A stretch of DNA of 64,000 nt from a virus. Shown piece by piece: positions 35,855 through 42,960 of this stretch; position 1 is the stretch's first letter, and each line of letters opens with the position of its first letter. The translations under genes and the position numbers were made by a program. The notes under the pieces are model-generated. The model saw only the letters and a program-made list of their open reading frames with translations. It did no database searches and had not been told where the DNA came from. The stretch is taken from the IMG/VR virus record IMGVR_UViG_3300030673_000004, positions 248,001 to 312,000 of that record; one strand, written 5' to 3'.

Positions 35855-36151
35855 ATGCTAACAAAAACTATTGGAAATGTTTGGATACTTGTTTTAGTCA
35901 TCTGGCTTATATCTTGGATTTTGCACAAGATGTACTTTCAGTACTGGAACTTCATTAAGATTGAGCAAAAGAACGATAGCAAGTACCGTGTATATGAATA
36001 CAAGTATGTGTACTGGAAGCGCGTGACACCGCAAGAATTTGACTCGTCTCGTAGCGCTATTAGCTATGTGCAGACTCTTCTAAAAGCGCGTAAGAGTACG
36101 TGGGCCAAAATAATTCTTCAAGAAATTACCACAACTAAATCAGTAGACTGA
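35855..36151 (+). CDS. Small single-pass membrane protein
   Basis: ATG 35855 follows the previous stop by 10 bases. The product has 98 residues; the N-terminal transmembrane segment (about 8-26, VWILVLVIWLISWIL) leads to a basic, aromatic-rich cytoplasmic or periplasmic part. Function unknown. Confidence 0.7.
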   Translation: MLTKTIGNVWILVLVIWLISWILHKMYFQYWNFIKIEQKNDSKYRVYEYKYVYWKRVTPQEFDSSRSAISYVQTLLKARKSTWAKIILQEITTTKSVD

Positions 36152-36194
36152 ACACTGCTGTATTTAGAAGTACAAAGAGCACACGGAGTTACCA

Positions 36195-37064
36195 ATGACC
36201 ACATTTAAGATCTGTGACATACAGCGATCTACTGTAGACGATGTGATAAAATATACATTACAGGATGAGCGCTTCGGGAAAAACGAGGTATCCAGTATAC
36301 ATAAAGTAGATAAAGATATTTTATGTCTGCCTACTCAAACAAACTGTAAAATGGGCTGTAAATTCTGTCACCTGACCGGCACGACACGGCCATCTCGTAA
36401 TCTAGCATCTACGTGGTTGAGTTCCGCTGTAAATTTCTGGGTCGAAAAGGAACACTTAGAAGACCATTCCCGAGATCTTTTGATTAGCTTCATGGGTGTT
36501 GGTGAGCCCCTCATAAATATAGCTGGTGTTATTGGCTCCATTGAAGCACTACAGACAAAGTATGAAGGACGAATACGATTTGGCATCTCTACTATGCTCC
36601 CCAATCCCTGCGCACTAGAGCATCTAACGGAATGGCTTGCATATAAAAAAGAGTTTCGTGTCAAGCTACATTTATCTGTACACGGTATCTTTAATCGTGG
36701 TGCCATCATTAATAGTCCTCTGACTGCTGCTGAATCTATACATCTGGTGCAAGATTTTCAGGCAAGAACAGGACGACCTATTGAATTTCATTATACATTG
36801 GTTGATGGTATAAACGACAGCATAAATGAACTCACAGCCTTTAGTTCGTTAGTACGAACGTCAAGTAAAGATGTTACCATTAAATTTTTAACACTATCGG
36901 AGACGAATGGGTGTAAAGCTACGCAGCTATCGCACGAGGAAATAAGAGCACTTTTCTGTGAGAATATCGTAGAGTTCTATGACCCACCAGGTAGAGATGT
37001 TGGTGCATCCTGTGGAATGTTCAACCGAGATCTCTATAACACAACAAGCAAGGATGAGTTTTGA
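36195..37064 (+). CDS. RlmN/Cfr-like radical SAM methyltransferase
   Basis: The product has 289 residues and the RlmN/Cfr hallmarks in order: the iron-sulphur motif CKMGCKFC (Cys about 51, 55, 58), MGVGEPLIN near 100 for SAM binding, LHLSVHG, YTLVDGIND, and a C-terminal GASCGMF whose Cys (about 273) matches the methyl-carrying catalytic Cys. In bacteria RlmN methylates A2503 of 23S rRNA and A37 of some tRNAs; Cfr methylates C8 of A2503. The N-terminal HhH-like part is short, so substrate is uncertain. CGGAG precedes ATG 36195. Stop overlaps the next start (TTGA). Confidence 0.85.
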   Translation: MTTFKICDIQRSTVDDVIKYTLQDERFGKNEVSSIHKVDKDILCLPTQTNCKMGCKFCHLTGTTRPSRNLASTWLSSAVNFWVEKEHLEDHSRDLLISFMGVGEPLINIAGVIGSIEALQTKYEGRIRFGISTMLPNPCALEHLTEWLAYKKEFRVKLHLSVHGIFNRGAIINSPLTAAESIHLVQDFQARTGRPIEFHYTLVDGINDSINELTAFSSLVRTSSKDVTIKFLTLSETNGCKATQLSHEEIRALFCENIVEFYDPPGRDVGASCGMFNRDLYNTTSKDEF

Positions 37065-37393
37065 TTCTATACATTAGAGACGCACACGGGAACGATCTAG
37101 TAGACGCTGAATTTTTTGTTAAACACGAGGATAACAGAAAGTTCTTAGAACTGCGCGTTGTCATTTGCACTAGACCGTACAGTGAATTTCTTCTAGCCAA
37201 CACCCAGAAGTCCGATGCTGTCATTGATGCATTCGCACAGATTGAAGAGTTGCGTGGTTGGCTATGGGAAGTATATTTTGCCCGCAAGCAGAATACTGGA
37301 AGTGACGAAGATTATGATGCCGTGCTAAAAGAACTCCGAGCTATCTTCGCTAAAACAGCTAAGAAGTTTAAGCTTTCCTTCGTTGAAGACTGA
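37061..37393 (+). CDS. Hypothetical protein coupled to the RlmN-like gene
   Basis: The frame starts with TTG overlapping the previous stop as TTGA, with AAGGAT upstream. The product has 110 residues, alpha/beta, with a charged C-terminal helix. No family recognised. It may be a partner of the radical SAM enzyme (context only). Confidence 0.65.
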   Translation: MILYIRDAHGNDLVDAEFFVKHEDNRKFLELRVVICTRPYSEFLLANTQKSDAVIDAFAQIEELRGWLWEVYFARKQNTGSDEDYDAVLKELRAIFAKTAKKFKLSFVED

Positions 37394-37396
37394 TAC

Positions 37397-37564
37397 ATGA
37401 ATCAGACAGAACGCCCCCGAGTGAAAGGCGCAACTGAGTTACCTGATACGGTAGACTCACAAGCACTACAGAACTTTAGAGAAACATTGTTAAGCAAACA
37501 AAAGCTACTAGACATAGAGTTTCAACATATACTCAGCGATAATCTTGGGGATCTTTACGCATGA
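37397..37564 (+). CDS. 55-residue hypothetical protein
   Basis: ATG 37397 starts 3 bases past the previous stop; 55 codons end in TGA overlapping the next ATG as ATGA. The product is a charged helix-rich peptide (LQNFRETLLSKQKLLDIEF). Tight coupling on both sides supports it. Confidence 0.55.
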   Translation: MNQTERPRVKGATELPDTVDSQALQNFRETLLSKQKLLDIEFQHILSDNLGDLYA

Positions 37565-37812
37565 CAATATCAAGCTTCTGTACTGACTTAGTTACATTCT
37601 GCTTGATTCTGAATTTTGCGCATTTGTGCCTGTGCGATAGACCGCTAAAGTTTAGCCAAGTTGTAATAGTTAGCTTTACTTGGATTTTTGTTGGTCTGCT
37701 TTACAGGCATATGTTTGACAGCTACATAACATGGACATTTGCTATGGCTGCACTGTACTTACTTGTATGGCTAAAGGAACAACGCACAAACATCCTACAT
37801 AGAAAGAACTGA
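37561..37812 (+). CDS. Small multi-pass membrane protein
   Basis: The product has 83 residues with two or three hydrophobic segments (about 4-22, 30-47, 52-70) and a basic end. Start overlaps the previous stop (ATGA). Holin-like size, but no dual-start signature. Function unknown. Confidence 0.65.
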   Translation: MTISSFCTDLVTFCLILNFAHLCLCDRPLKFSQVVIVSFTWIFVGLLYRHMFDSYITWTFAMAALYLLVWLKEQRTNILHRKN

Positions 37813-37815
37813 GAT

Positions 37816-38028
37816 ATGTCACATACACTGCAAGAAATCAAAGATGTCATGGATACTTACTGTCTAGAAAACAATGTAGAGATGTCCTCTAATTCCGTTG
37901 ATGCTATGGTAAACGTAGTTTCTGCGTGGGAGACGTTACTAAGTAGACTACAGTATGAAGATGACTGCATGAACAATACTAAGTTTATGGCTGTAGCGTC
38001 TTACTGCTTGGACAGACTAAAAATCTAA
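37816..38028 (+). CDS. Small hypothetical protein
   Basis: The product has 70 residues, acidic, mostly helical with three Cys. It is the last + gene before the minus-strand operon. In the 70 bases after it, AAAGC/GCTTT could form a weak terminator. Confidence 0.65.
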   Translation: MSHTLQEIKDVMDTYCLENNVEMSSNSVDAMVNVVSAWETLLSRLQYEDDCMNNTKFMAVASYCLDRLKI

Positions 38029-38098
38029 ATAGAAAAGCATCCTGTAGATAACAAGACGCTTTATCAAAAACGAGTAGAAGAAAACTTAGGTACTGTAA

Positions 38099-38467
38099 TT
38101 AGTAATCCTCAACGGGTACAAAGCCACCACAAACGGTTGCCATCTCGTAACCCAATTCATCCCAGGGCAACAAACCCAAGCGACGAGTAGCTTCGGGACT
38201 ATTAAAATCCCGCAAGTACTGAGCACGGGCCGTCATCTTGATATGCAGAGCCTTCAGCGAGATACCGCTGTCCAAAAGCTTCTCCACAGCTTCCGTGTCA
38301 AACTTAGCACCGAGAGCACCAGCAGCACAAATCGCAAGAGCAGAAGGACTCTGTTCTGCAAAATCCTGTGGATCCTTGAAGCTGTTCTCGTGGTGCAAAG
38401 CTGGGCAGATAGCATTCTCGCCATACTTACAGCTTCCCAGATACTCGCCCTGATTACAATGACTCAT
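38099..38467 (-). CDS. Hypothetical protein (3rd gene of minus operon)
   Basis: I start at ATG 38467, which overlaps the end of the preceding minus gene by 14 bases; a longer frame to 38593 would run through that gene. The product has 122 residues, with Cys/His-rich N-terminus (SHCNQGEYLGSCKYGENAIC) and a helical remainder. Could bind metal. No family recognised. Confidence 0.65.
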   Translation of the reverse strand: MSHCNQGEYLGSCKYGENAICPALHHENSFKDPQDFAEQSPSALAICAAGALGAKFDTEAVEKLLDSGISLKALHIKMTARAQYLRDFNSPEATRRLGLLPWDELGYEMATVCGGFVPVEDY

Positions 38468-38663
38468 ATGCAAGACGCTGGATTGCCTTCCAACCAAAAC
38501 GCATCTTACGCACAGCAGCCACAGACTGTCCAACAGAGGGATGTGTTGACGGAATACAGTGAGGGCGGCCCTGCAGATCACGAGCAATGTCACCAGCTTG
38601 AACTGTGGCTATGTCAGGCAAATTTACGAAATTTCTGATCTTAGGCTTAGATGCTGTAGGCAC
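38454..38663 (-). CDS. Small hypothetical protein (2nd gene of minus operon)
   Basis: GTG 38663 starts a 69-residue product whose middle (DIARDLQGRPHCIP) looks conserved-protein-like. The start codon lies within the 3' arm of a strong hairpin (38655-38689), so translation may be regulated or coupled. No SD outside the stem. Confidence 0.6.
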   Translation of the reverse strand: MPTASKPKIRNFVNLPDIATVQAGDIARDLQGRPHCIPSTHPSVGQSVAAVRKMRFGWKAIQRLAYESL

Positions 38664-38689
38664 AATCAGTTTTACTGCTTGTGCCTACA
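38655..38689 (-). promoter_or_regulatory. Hairpin enclosing a start codon
   Basis: TGTAGGCACAA pairs with TTGTGCCTACA (11 bases, perfect), and CAGT/ACTG extends it inward. On the minus strand it begins at the stop of the first gene and its 3' arm contains the GTG start of the second. There is no T tract after it, so translation control is more likely than termination. Confidence 0.6.
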
Positions 38690-38888
38690 ATTCAGTGGCT
38701 GCCTCAGCCGCCTGTGTCTTGGCTTTCTCCTGATCCCTCTTCGCGTGCCACTGCAAAGTCTGCATCGTAACCATAGTGACTGCCGCGTGCATGCCCTTGC
38801 TGCCGTCCTCAAGCAGTCCCATATGGATTTGGCGCATGTGAAAATCCACCAACTCTTCAAACGTCATATCGGTGTAGTGCTTTTCCAT
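38685..38888 (-). CDS. Small hypothetical protein under cassette copy 3
   Basis: ATG 38888 follows AAGGAG of the promoter cassette. The product has 67 residues: helical, with FEELVDFHMRQIHMGLLEDG and an Ala/Lys-rich tail. First gene of a three-gene minus-strand operon. Function unknown. Confidence 0.75.
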   Translation of the reverse strand: MEKHYTDMTFEELVDFHMRQIHMGLLEDGSKGMHAAVTMVTMQTLQWHAKRDQEKAKTQAAEAATEL

Positions 38889-38894
38889 TAGAGT

Positions 38895-38949
38895 AACTCC
38901 TTGTTGAGGTGACAAGAACAAAGATACATTAATTTTGTATGCTTGTCAA
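38895..38949 (-). promoter_or_regulatory. Promoter-leader cassette, copy 3
   Basis: On the minus strand: TTGACA (38949-38944), 17 bases, TATCTT (38926-38921), then the conserved leader to AAGGAG. It differs from copy 2 by a single base, within the -10. Confidence 0.85.
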
Positions 38950-38953
38950 GTAA

Positions 38954-39352
38954 TTACTGCTTAATCTCAAAGAAGCGATCTTTCCGAAGATACTTGAAGT
39001 TTACAACATCGCCAATTTTATGATTGTAAATCCAAGCGTCACCCATATCTTGAAGATCAGAAGTTCCCGCACCTTCAGCTAACTTAAAGTAATAATCTGT
39101 ACCTTGTACACGAAAAAGAACAACATTGGTAACCATAGGTTGATGCGGCTTAGTAGTCGCGGTTTCTTGATCTTCGCCATTGATTGCTACAATCTCTGCC
39201 GGGATATCGTGAACAAGGCTACAGGTGGAATCCAAACTAGGAAACTGATTACTAGCACAGTGGTTGTCTGTCTTATCCTTAGAGGAAGAACAGGCACCGA
39301 GCAAAATGCAAGCACAAAAGCACAAAAGCATCAAGAATTTCTTAACCAACAA
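38954..39352 (-). CDS. Predicted lipoprotein
   Basis: TTG 39352 lies 6 bases past a perfect AAGGAGG, so a TTG start is well supported. The first 22 residues are a lipoprotein signal with core LMLLCFCACILLG and lipobox LGAC, followed by a Ser/Lys/Asp tether. The mature domain (about 110 residues) is beta-like, with two Cys and a FRVQGTDYYFKLAEG hairpin. Envelope-located during infection; superinfection exclusion is a possible role. It is a different family from the lipoprotein at 17617. Confidence 0.75.
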   Translation of the reverse strand: MLVKKFLMLLCFCACILLGACSSSKDKTDNHCASNQFPSLDSTCSLVHDIPAEIVAINGEDQETATTKPHQPMVTNVVLFRVQGTDYYFKLAEGAGTSDLQDMGDAWIYNHKIGDVVNFKYLRKDRFFEIKQ

Positions 39353-39363
39353 AACACGCCTCC

Positions 39364-39624
39364 TTAAACTACAACGGTGAGCATATTTGCCGGAATGGCA
39401 ATATGCGTATAAGGGTAAGTTGGACTAAGATCTTGTTCCAAGCGAATGATGTACGTGGTACAACCAGGAGCCTCTGCCATAGCAATACCTTGGATCTCCC
39501 CAGACATATGCTTGCCTTGAACGTCAAACGAGACATGTGTTCCTTGATGAAAACGCACAAACTCATACTCCTGTGTACTACGAATAGCACACAACTCTCG
39601 ACTTAGTTGTGGTCGTTCGGGCAT
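39364..39624 (-). CDS. Small hypothetical protein
   Basis: ATG 39624 has AGGGG upstream and its own promoter at 39683-39655. The product has 86 residues, with a beta-barrel-like pattern (THVSFDVQGKHMSGEIQG). No family recognised. It is co-directional with the lipoprotein gene, 11 bases further on. Confidence 0.7.
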   Translation of the reverse strand: MPERPQLSRELCAIRSTQEYEFVRFHQGTHVSFDVQGKHMSGEIQGIAMAEAPGCTTYIIRLEQDLSPTYPYTHIAIPANMLTVVV

Positions 39625-39654
39625 TCTGCATACCCCTAGTTAAATTGTTACGTA

Positions 39655-39683
39655 AATATACATTATGGTTGTATCTTTGTCAA
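39655..39683 (-). promoter_or_regulatory. Sigma70-type promoter, minus strand
   Basis: TTGACA (39683-39678), 17 bases, TATATT (39660-39655), ahead of the ATG at 39624. The spacer shares AAAGATACA and TAATG with the repeated cassette. Confidence 0.8.
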
Positions 39684-39882
39684 GATGCGTTCGTAGCTTA
39701 AACAAACACCTCTTAGTACACCGAGGACACCTTTAAGGACAACCAGGTTCACACCAACAGCAGCCACAGAAAAATTAACGCTTGATCAAATCAATAAAGG
39801 GATTGAAGATCTACCCAGTAAAGATCGAGGCGAAGTATTTGATGGACACCATACGTTTGATGCTCTCTATGAGTACCGTTGT

Positions 39883-40167
39883 GTGTACAATGCAGCGTTG
39901 TTCAATCTCCTAGCAAGAGAACCTAGGTTTAAGGTTCAAAAGAGCTACAAACATAGCGACGGAAAGCCCTGCTTTGATAAAGATGACATGTTCATTGTGC
40001 AGGCAACACTACCACAAGGTCAAGTCAGTAACCATTACCACAAAGATGACTGGGATCTGTTCTGCTGTGAAGAGAAAGAACAAGCAGACGAGTGGGACGG
40101 ACACACACCGGAAGTAGCTTTGGAGAGACTTAGAAAATTCTGTGAATCCTTTGCAAAAATTAAGTAA
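39883..40167 (+). CDS. WDGH-type phage protein, start codon apparently lost
   Basis: The sequence resembles a widespread small phage family: HTFDALYEYR, NAALFN, KSYKHSDGKPCF, a Gly-Gln-x-SNHY strand, WDLF and WDGHTPEVALERLRKFC. The conserved N-terminus (GHHTFDALYEYR) lies upstream of GTG 39883 in the same open frame, back to a stop near 39697, but without any ATG, GTG or TTG. AAGGA at 39735-39739 sits just before AGG 39745, exactly where a start is expected. So the gene is probably 39745-40167 (140 residues) with ATG changed to AGG, or the base call is wrong. Confidence 0.65.
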   Translation: MYNAALFNLLAREPRFKVQKSYKHSDGKPCFDKDDMFIVQATLPQGQVSNHYHKDDWDLFCCEEKEQADEWDGHTPEVALERLRKFCESFAKIK

Positions 40168-40176
40168 ATTATAGGC

Positions 40177-40653
40177 ATGATCAATGACGTGCATACGATC
40201 AACGACTTCCACGGTGAGTATTTCTGGTTAAGTAATTTCTACCCGGTAGAAATATTATTAGATGAGCCTTGGCCCTATGCAAGTGTTGAGCATGCGTACA
40301 TGAGCCAGAAATCACGGGATCCTGCGTGGAAACGCTTCTGTCGGGACACGAAGAATGCTGCCGACGTAAAAACCGCTAGCTATAACATACAGCTTCGTGG
40401 TGATTGGGAACATATCAAAGAAGACGTTATGCGTACTTGTTTGGTGCAAAAATTTGGAGTGCCCGAATCTAAACTCCAAGACTTGTTACTGGGCACGGGT
40501 AATAAAACATTGGTTGAAGGAAATACTTGGAAGGATACCTTCTGGGGCGTTGATACTAAAACAGGTATAGGAAAAAACAAACTAGGTACGATGCTGATGG
40601 AAATTCGTAGCCAGCTACTCCACAAAAATGTTATCCTGAGCAAGGATTTGTAA
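40177..40653 (+). CDS. NADAR-domain (YbiA-like) N-glycosidase
   Basis: The 158-residue product is a complete NADAR domain: FWLSNFYP, PYASVEHAYMSQK, a Trp/Lys helix with VMRTCLVQKF, LLLGTGNKTLVEGN, DTFWGVD and NKLGTMLMEIR. YbiA-type enzymes cleave N-glycosidic bonds, first shown on a riboflavin precursor. NADAR proteins are also known to remove ADP-ribose from guanine and so reverse DarT-type DNA modification. In a phage, reversing DarTG defence is a reasonable inference. ATG 40177 has only a weak AGG upstream. Confidence 0.85.
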   Translation: MINDVHTINDFHGEYFWLSNFYPVEILLDEPWPYASVEHAYMSQKSRDPAWKRFCRDTKNAADVKTASYNIQLRGDWEHIKEDVMRTCLVQKFGVPESKLQDLLLGTGNKTLVEGNTWKDTFWGVDTKTGIGKNKLGTMLMEIRSQLLHKNVILSKDL

Positions 40654-40986
40654 ATGCCAGATAGCCAACAAAAACTTCTCACTGATCTAAAAAGTGAACT
40701 TCGCGAGTTTATCAGACGACAACCCTGCCAACTATGCTACACTACAGGCTACATATTAGGCTATGAAGATGCTATCAATGCAATCCCACCAAGTAGCACA
40801 ATAGACCCAATTGAACTTATTGCACAACTGCACAAGATAGCTACACAAGAGAACGAGGACAACAGCTTGCGGGACTATAAAAGTGGTTACATGGAAGCTT
40901 TAGACGACGCTCTCTATAATATCTGTGACGAAGATGAAGCTAAGTTCAATGATATCTATGCTAAAAACAGTATTGCTGTATCTTAA
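40654..40986 (+). CDS. Hypothetical helical protein
   Basis: ATG follows the NADAR stop directly. The product has 110 residues, acidic and helical, with one CxxC (PCQLC) near residue 26 and a repeated G-Y-x-x-A pattern (GYEDAINAI; GYMEALDDAL). No family recognised. Confidence 0.7.
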   Translation: MPDSQQKLLTDLKSELREFIRRQPCQLCYTTGYILGYEDAINAIPPSSTIDPIELIAQLHKIATQENEDNSLRDYKSGYMEALDDALYNICDEDEAKFNDIYAKNSIAVS

Positions 40987-41018
40987 CCAACCATAGCCAC
41001 CGGGCTACTAATATGTGG

Positions 41019-41276
41019 TCACGCTAACAACCGCTTTTCAACAAGGCTACCTCTCCGATTGAGCATGTCCTTAGCATAGTCGGCATACTTGGGTGAGATT
41101 TCCAAAGATGATTTCCGAAACCAGGAAGCATCCATTATATGCAATTTAGGTTTACGCTGAAGTCTACCGTCTTTTGTAAACATAGGCAGAACCGTAAGCA
41201 CACGCCTGCCCTTAGAGCAAGCCACAGAGTCTAACACAATACCGTGCCATGCAGCTCGATATATGCTCTGTACCAT
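41019..41276 (-). CDS. Hypothetical phage protein with unclear start
   Basis: ATG 41276 is the first in-frame start, but conserved-looking sequence (YKPKFGD) precedes it in the open frame. A promoter -10 at 41323-41318 places the RNA start near ATG 41311, which is in another frame by one base. A one-base loss after that ATG would join them. The body (AAWHGIVLD, TKDGRLQRKPKLHIMDASW) resembles a small phage family with G-D-x-V start and a DGRxQRKP segment. Role unknown. Confidence 0.55.
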   Translation of the reverse strand: MVQSIYRAAWHGIVLDSVACSKGRRVLTVLPMFTKDGRLQRKPKLHIMDASWFRKSSLEISPKYADYAKDMLNRRGSLVEKRLLA

Positions 41277-41317
41277 ATCGCCAAACTTCGGTTTGTATTG
41301 TATTGTGACATAAACAT

Positions 41318-41346
41318 AATATACATTAATTTTGAATGTTTGTCCA
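41318..41346 (-). promoter_or_regulatory. Promoter, minus strand
   Basis: TGGACA (41346-41341), 17 bases, TATATT (41323-41318). The spacer ends AAAATTAATG as in the repeated cassettes. Downstream is the minus gene ending at 41019. Confidence 0.7.
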
Positions 41347-41360
41347 GTATATAAATAGAT

Positions 41361-41393
41361 AGAGGCCCGTCTCTTGCTAGGAAACGGGCCTCT
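41361..41393 (-). terminator. Strong hairpin, probable 3' end of the minus-strand RNA
   Basis: AGAGGCCCGT pairs with ACGGGCCTCT (10 bases, perfect). On the minus strand the flank is T-rich but not a clean T run, so termination is likely but not certain. Confidence 0.55.
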
Positions 41394-41709
41394 TAACGTA
41401 AGCAGCAGCAACTGTTTCGAGCAGTTCGGACTGCGAGCGTTTCTACAATAGTACCATCACGGATACTGCCGGCATCGCTCCTGCACGCCATGCATAGTCC
41501 CCTCACCTTAGGAACTGGGCTTACGCTAGGTAAAAATTAGTGAGAACTTTCTTTTAATATAACGCAAGCAGCCAAACGATCTCAAGCGGTCGGTTGCTAG
41601 CACATCAGATGCGTTGATTGTCTGGAACTTAACTTGATGTGCATTACTGCTATCAGTATCCAGACCGCACCGTCCCCTTGCGGTAGGCGGATTCGTCAAG
41701 TATTTGACT
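41361..41709 (-). ncRNA. Candidate structured non-coding RNA with a pseudoknot
   Basis: About 375 bases (41412-41788) hold no credible gene. On the minus strand a perfect promoter (41744-41716) reads into it. The RNA can form crossing helices: GTCTGG/CCAGAC (41665-41660 with 41625-41620) and GCACATCA/TGATGTGC (41642-41635 with 41607-41600), making a pseudoknot. A TACTG/CAGTA hairpin lies inside it. Towards the 3' end CGTAAGC/GCTTACG (41525-41519 with 41403-41397) closes a multi-branched domain, then the 41361-41393 hairpin. Helices were drawn by eye; class unknown. No match to tRNA geometry. Confidence 0.55.
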
Positions 41710-41715
41710 GATCTA

Positions 41716-41744
41716 AATATAACATGAAATCTTCTGTATGTCAA
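41716..41744 (-). promoter_or_regulatory. Strong promoter for the minus-strand ncRNA
   Basis: TTGACA (41744-41739), 17 bases, TATATT (41721-41716) on the minus strand. The RNA would start near 41709, with no coding frame of note downstream until 41276. Confidence 0.75.
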
Positions 41745-41788
41745 CTACTTCTTGATGATCCCAGTCAGGATCGTTAAGGAGAAGAACA

Positions 41789-42346
41789 ATGGCTAATACA
41801 ATCGAAGAAGTCAGCGAAACAGAAGTTCCGGAAACAAACTCTACCACAGAAGTTTTGACCGAAGCTCAAGTTATTGCTGAGACTCCCGTTGTCGAGACGG
41901 CGGAGGACTTGCCCATCACAACCAATGACAATATTGTCGTAAAGACAATCGAGTCCGATCCGGCTGTGTATGATGAGGCATTGTTCCATACTGCAATCTT
42001 TTATAAGGCAATCAAGGATCTCACCGATGGTACCCAGGATACCATCGCAATCAATAACTCACAGCAAGGTCACGTTGCCTATCTGCTGAGTCTGGACGCT
42101 TTTACAGCGTTGTCACCAAATGCAACTCAAACATACACCATCACAACAAAGAGTCTGACATGGGCTAAAAACAGCTCTCGTGTTTTCTCTAAGGCTGTGA
42201 AACCTAGTGTTATTTTTGCACTGCAGACTAGATCCCTGCAGACAAACAACATCGGCGGTCACAAAGTATGGACACCGACTACGGTTGCCTACCTAGTCAA
42301 CCCGGCAATCTATGCAGATCTGATTACCCCCACAGTAATCCCATAG
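41789..42346 (+). CDS. Hypothetical protein, possible virion component
   Basis: AAGGAGAAG precedes ATG 41789. The product has 185 residues: an acidic Thr/Glu-rich N-terminal 50, then a compact alpha/beta domain (about 60-185). It is a single-gene unit with a strong terminator right after, which often marks abundant proteins; being first in the fibre region, a virion role is possible. Confidence 0.7.
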   Translation: MANTIEEVSETEVPETNSTTEVLTEAQVIAETPVVETAEDLPITTNDNIVVKTIESDPAVYDEALFHTAIFYKAIKDLTDGTQDTIAINNSQQGHVAYLLSLDAFTALSPNATQTYTITTKSLTWAKNSSRVFSKAVKPSVIFALQTRSLQTNNIGGHKVWTPTTVAYLVNPAIYADLITPTVIP

Positions 42347-42378
42347 CTGTAATCATAAGCAACCCGTATGAACTTCTT

Positions 42379-42407
42379 AGGGCGAAGGATTTTCCTTCGC
42401 CCTTTTA
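42379..42407 (+). terminator. Rho-independent terminator
   Basis: AGGGCGAAGGA pairs with TCCTTCGCCCT (11 bases, three-base loop) followed by TTTTAGTTT. A textbook terminator after the 41789 gene. Confidence 0.9.
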
Positions 42408-42422
42408 GTTTAGGAACGTAGC

Positions 42423-42944
42423 GTGGATTACGAAGCAACACAAGAACTGCTATCTAAATATCGACAGAGCACAAGACCCTCTGTATATTCTGCTACAACC
42501 CAGCAAGAAACTGAAATATCTACTGATTTTGAGGATGAGCTCATACTAATGGACAATAGCGTCAAGCGGTCCTTGATTGAACGTTTACGTAATATAAGCT
42601 CAACAACGACAACAAACACCATAGCCGTTAATCTGTTAACAGATGCAACAGATGCCGATATTGCTGATGAAGAAGATCGTGCATCTGAACTACAATTTAA
42701 GATTGGCGATCTTCAAACATTTGAAAAGAAACTCACAGATACATCCTCTTTAGCTGAAATGACTTCTGTTGTTGGTGTATTAACTAAAAATGCAGGATCT
42801 GCTTTGTTTGAATATGATCAAGCAATCAATAGATCTATTCATAGCTCGCTACTAGCTGATTCAGTATCAAATGAAAATTCATCATATACAAAACAAGAAC
42901 TCAGTTCATGGATAAGTGTCATATCAACATATATAACAGCTTAA
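42423..42944 (+). CDS. Hypothetical acidic helical protein upstream of the fibre gene
   Basis: GTG 42423 follows TAGGAA. The product has 173 residues, Ser/Thr/Glu-rich and helical, no membrane segment. It precedes the first fibre gene by 16 bases and is probably co-transcribed; a fibre chaperone or connector is possible (context only). Confidence 0.7.
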   Translation: MDYEATQELLSKYRQSTRPSVYSATTQQETEISTDFEDELILMDNSVKRSLIERLRNISSTTTTNTIAVNLLTDATDADIADEEDRASELQFKIGDLQTFEKKLTDTSSLAEMTSVVGVLTKNAGSALFEYDQAINRSIHSSLLADSVSNENSSYTKQELSSWISVISTYITA

Positions 42945-42960
42945 TAAGGCAGTAAGAAAT

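Noticed and set aside
37561-37812. Holin call for the small membrane protein
   Set aside because: Size and segments fit, but there is no neighbouring endolysin or dual-start motif.
38243-38891. Plus-strand frames opposite the minus-strand operon
   Set aside because: No SD, unlikely composition, and a strong minus-strand promoter, SDs and start/stop coupling support the other strand.
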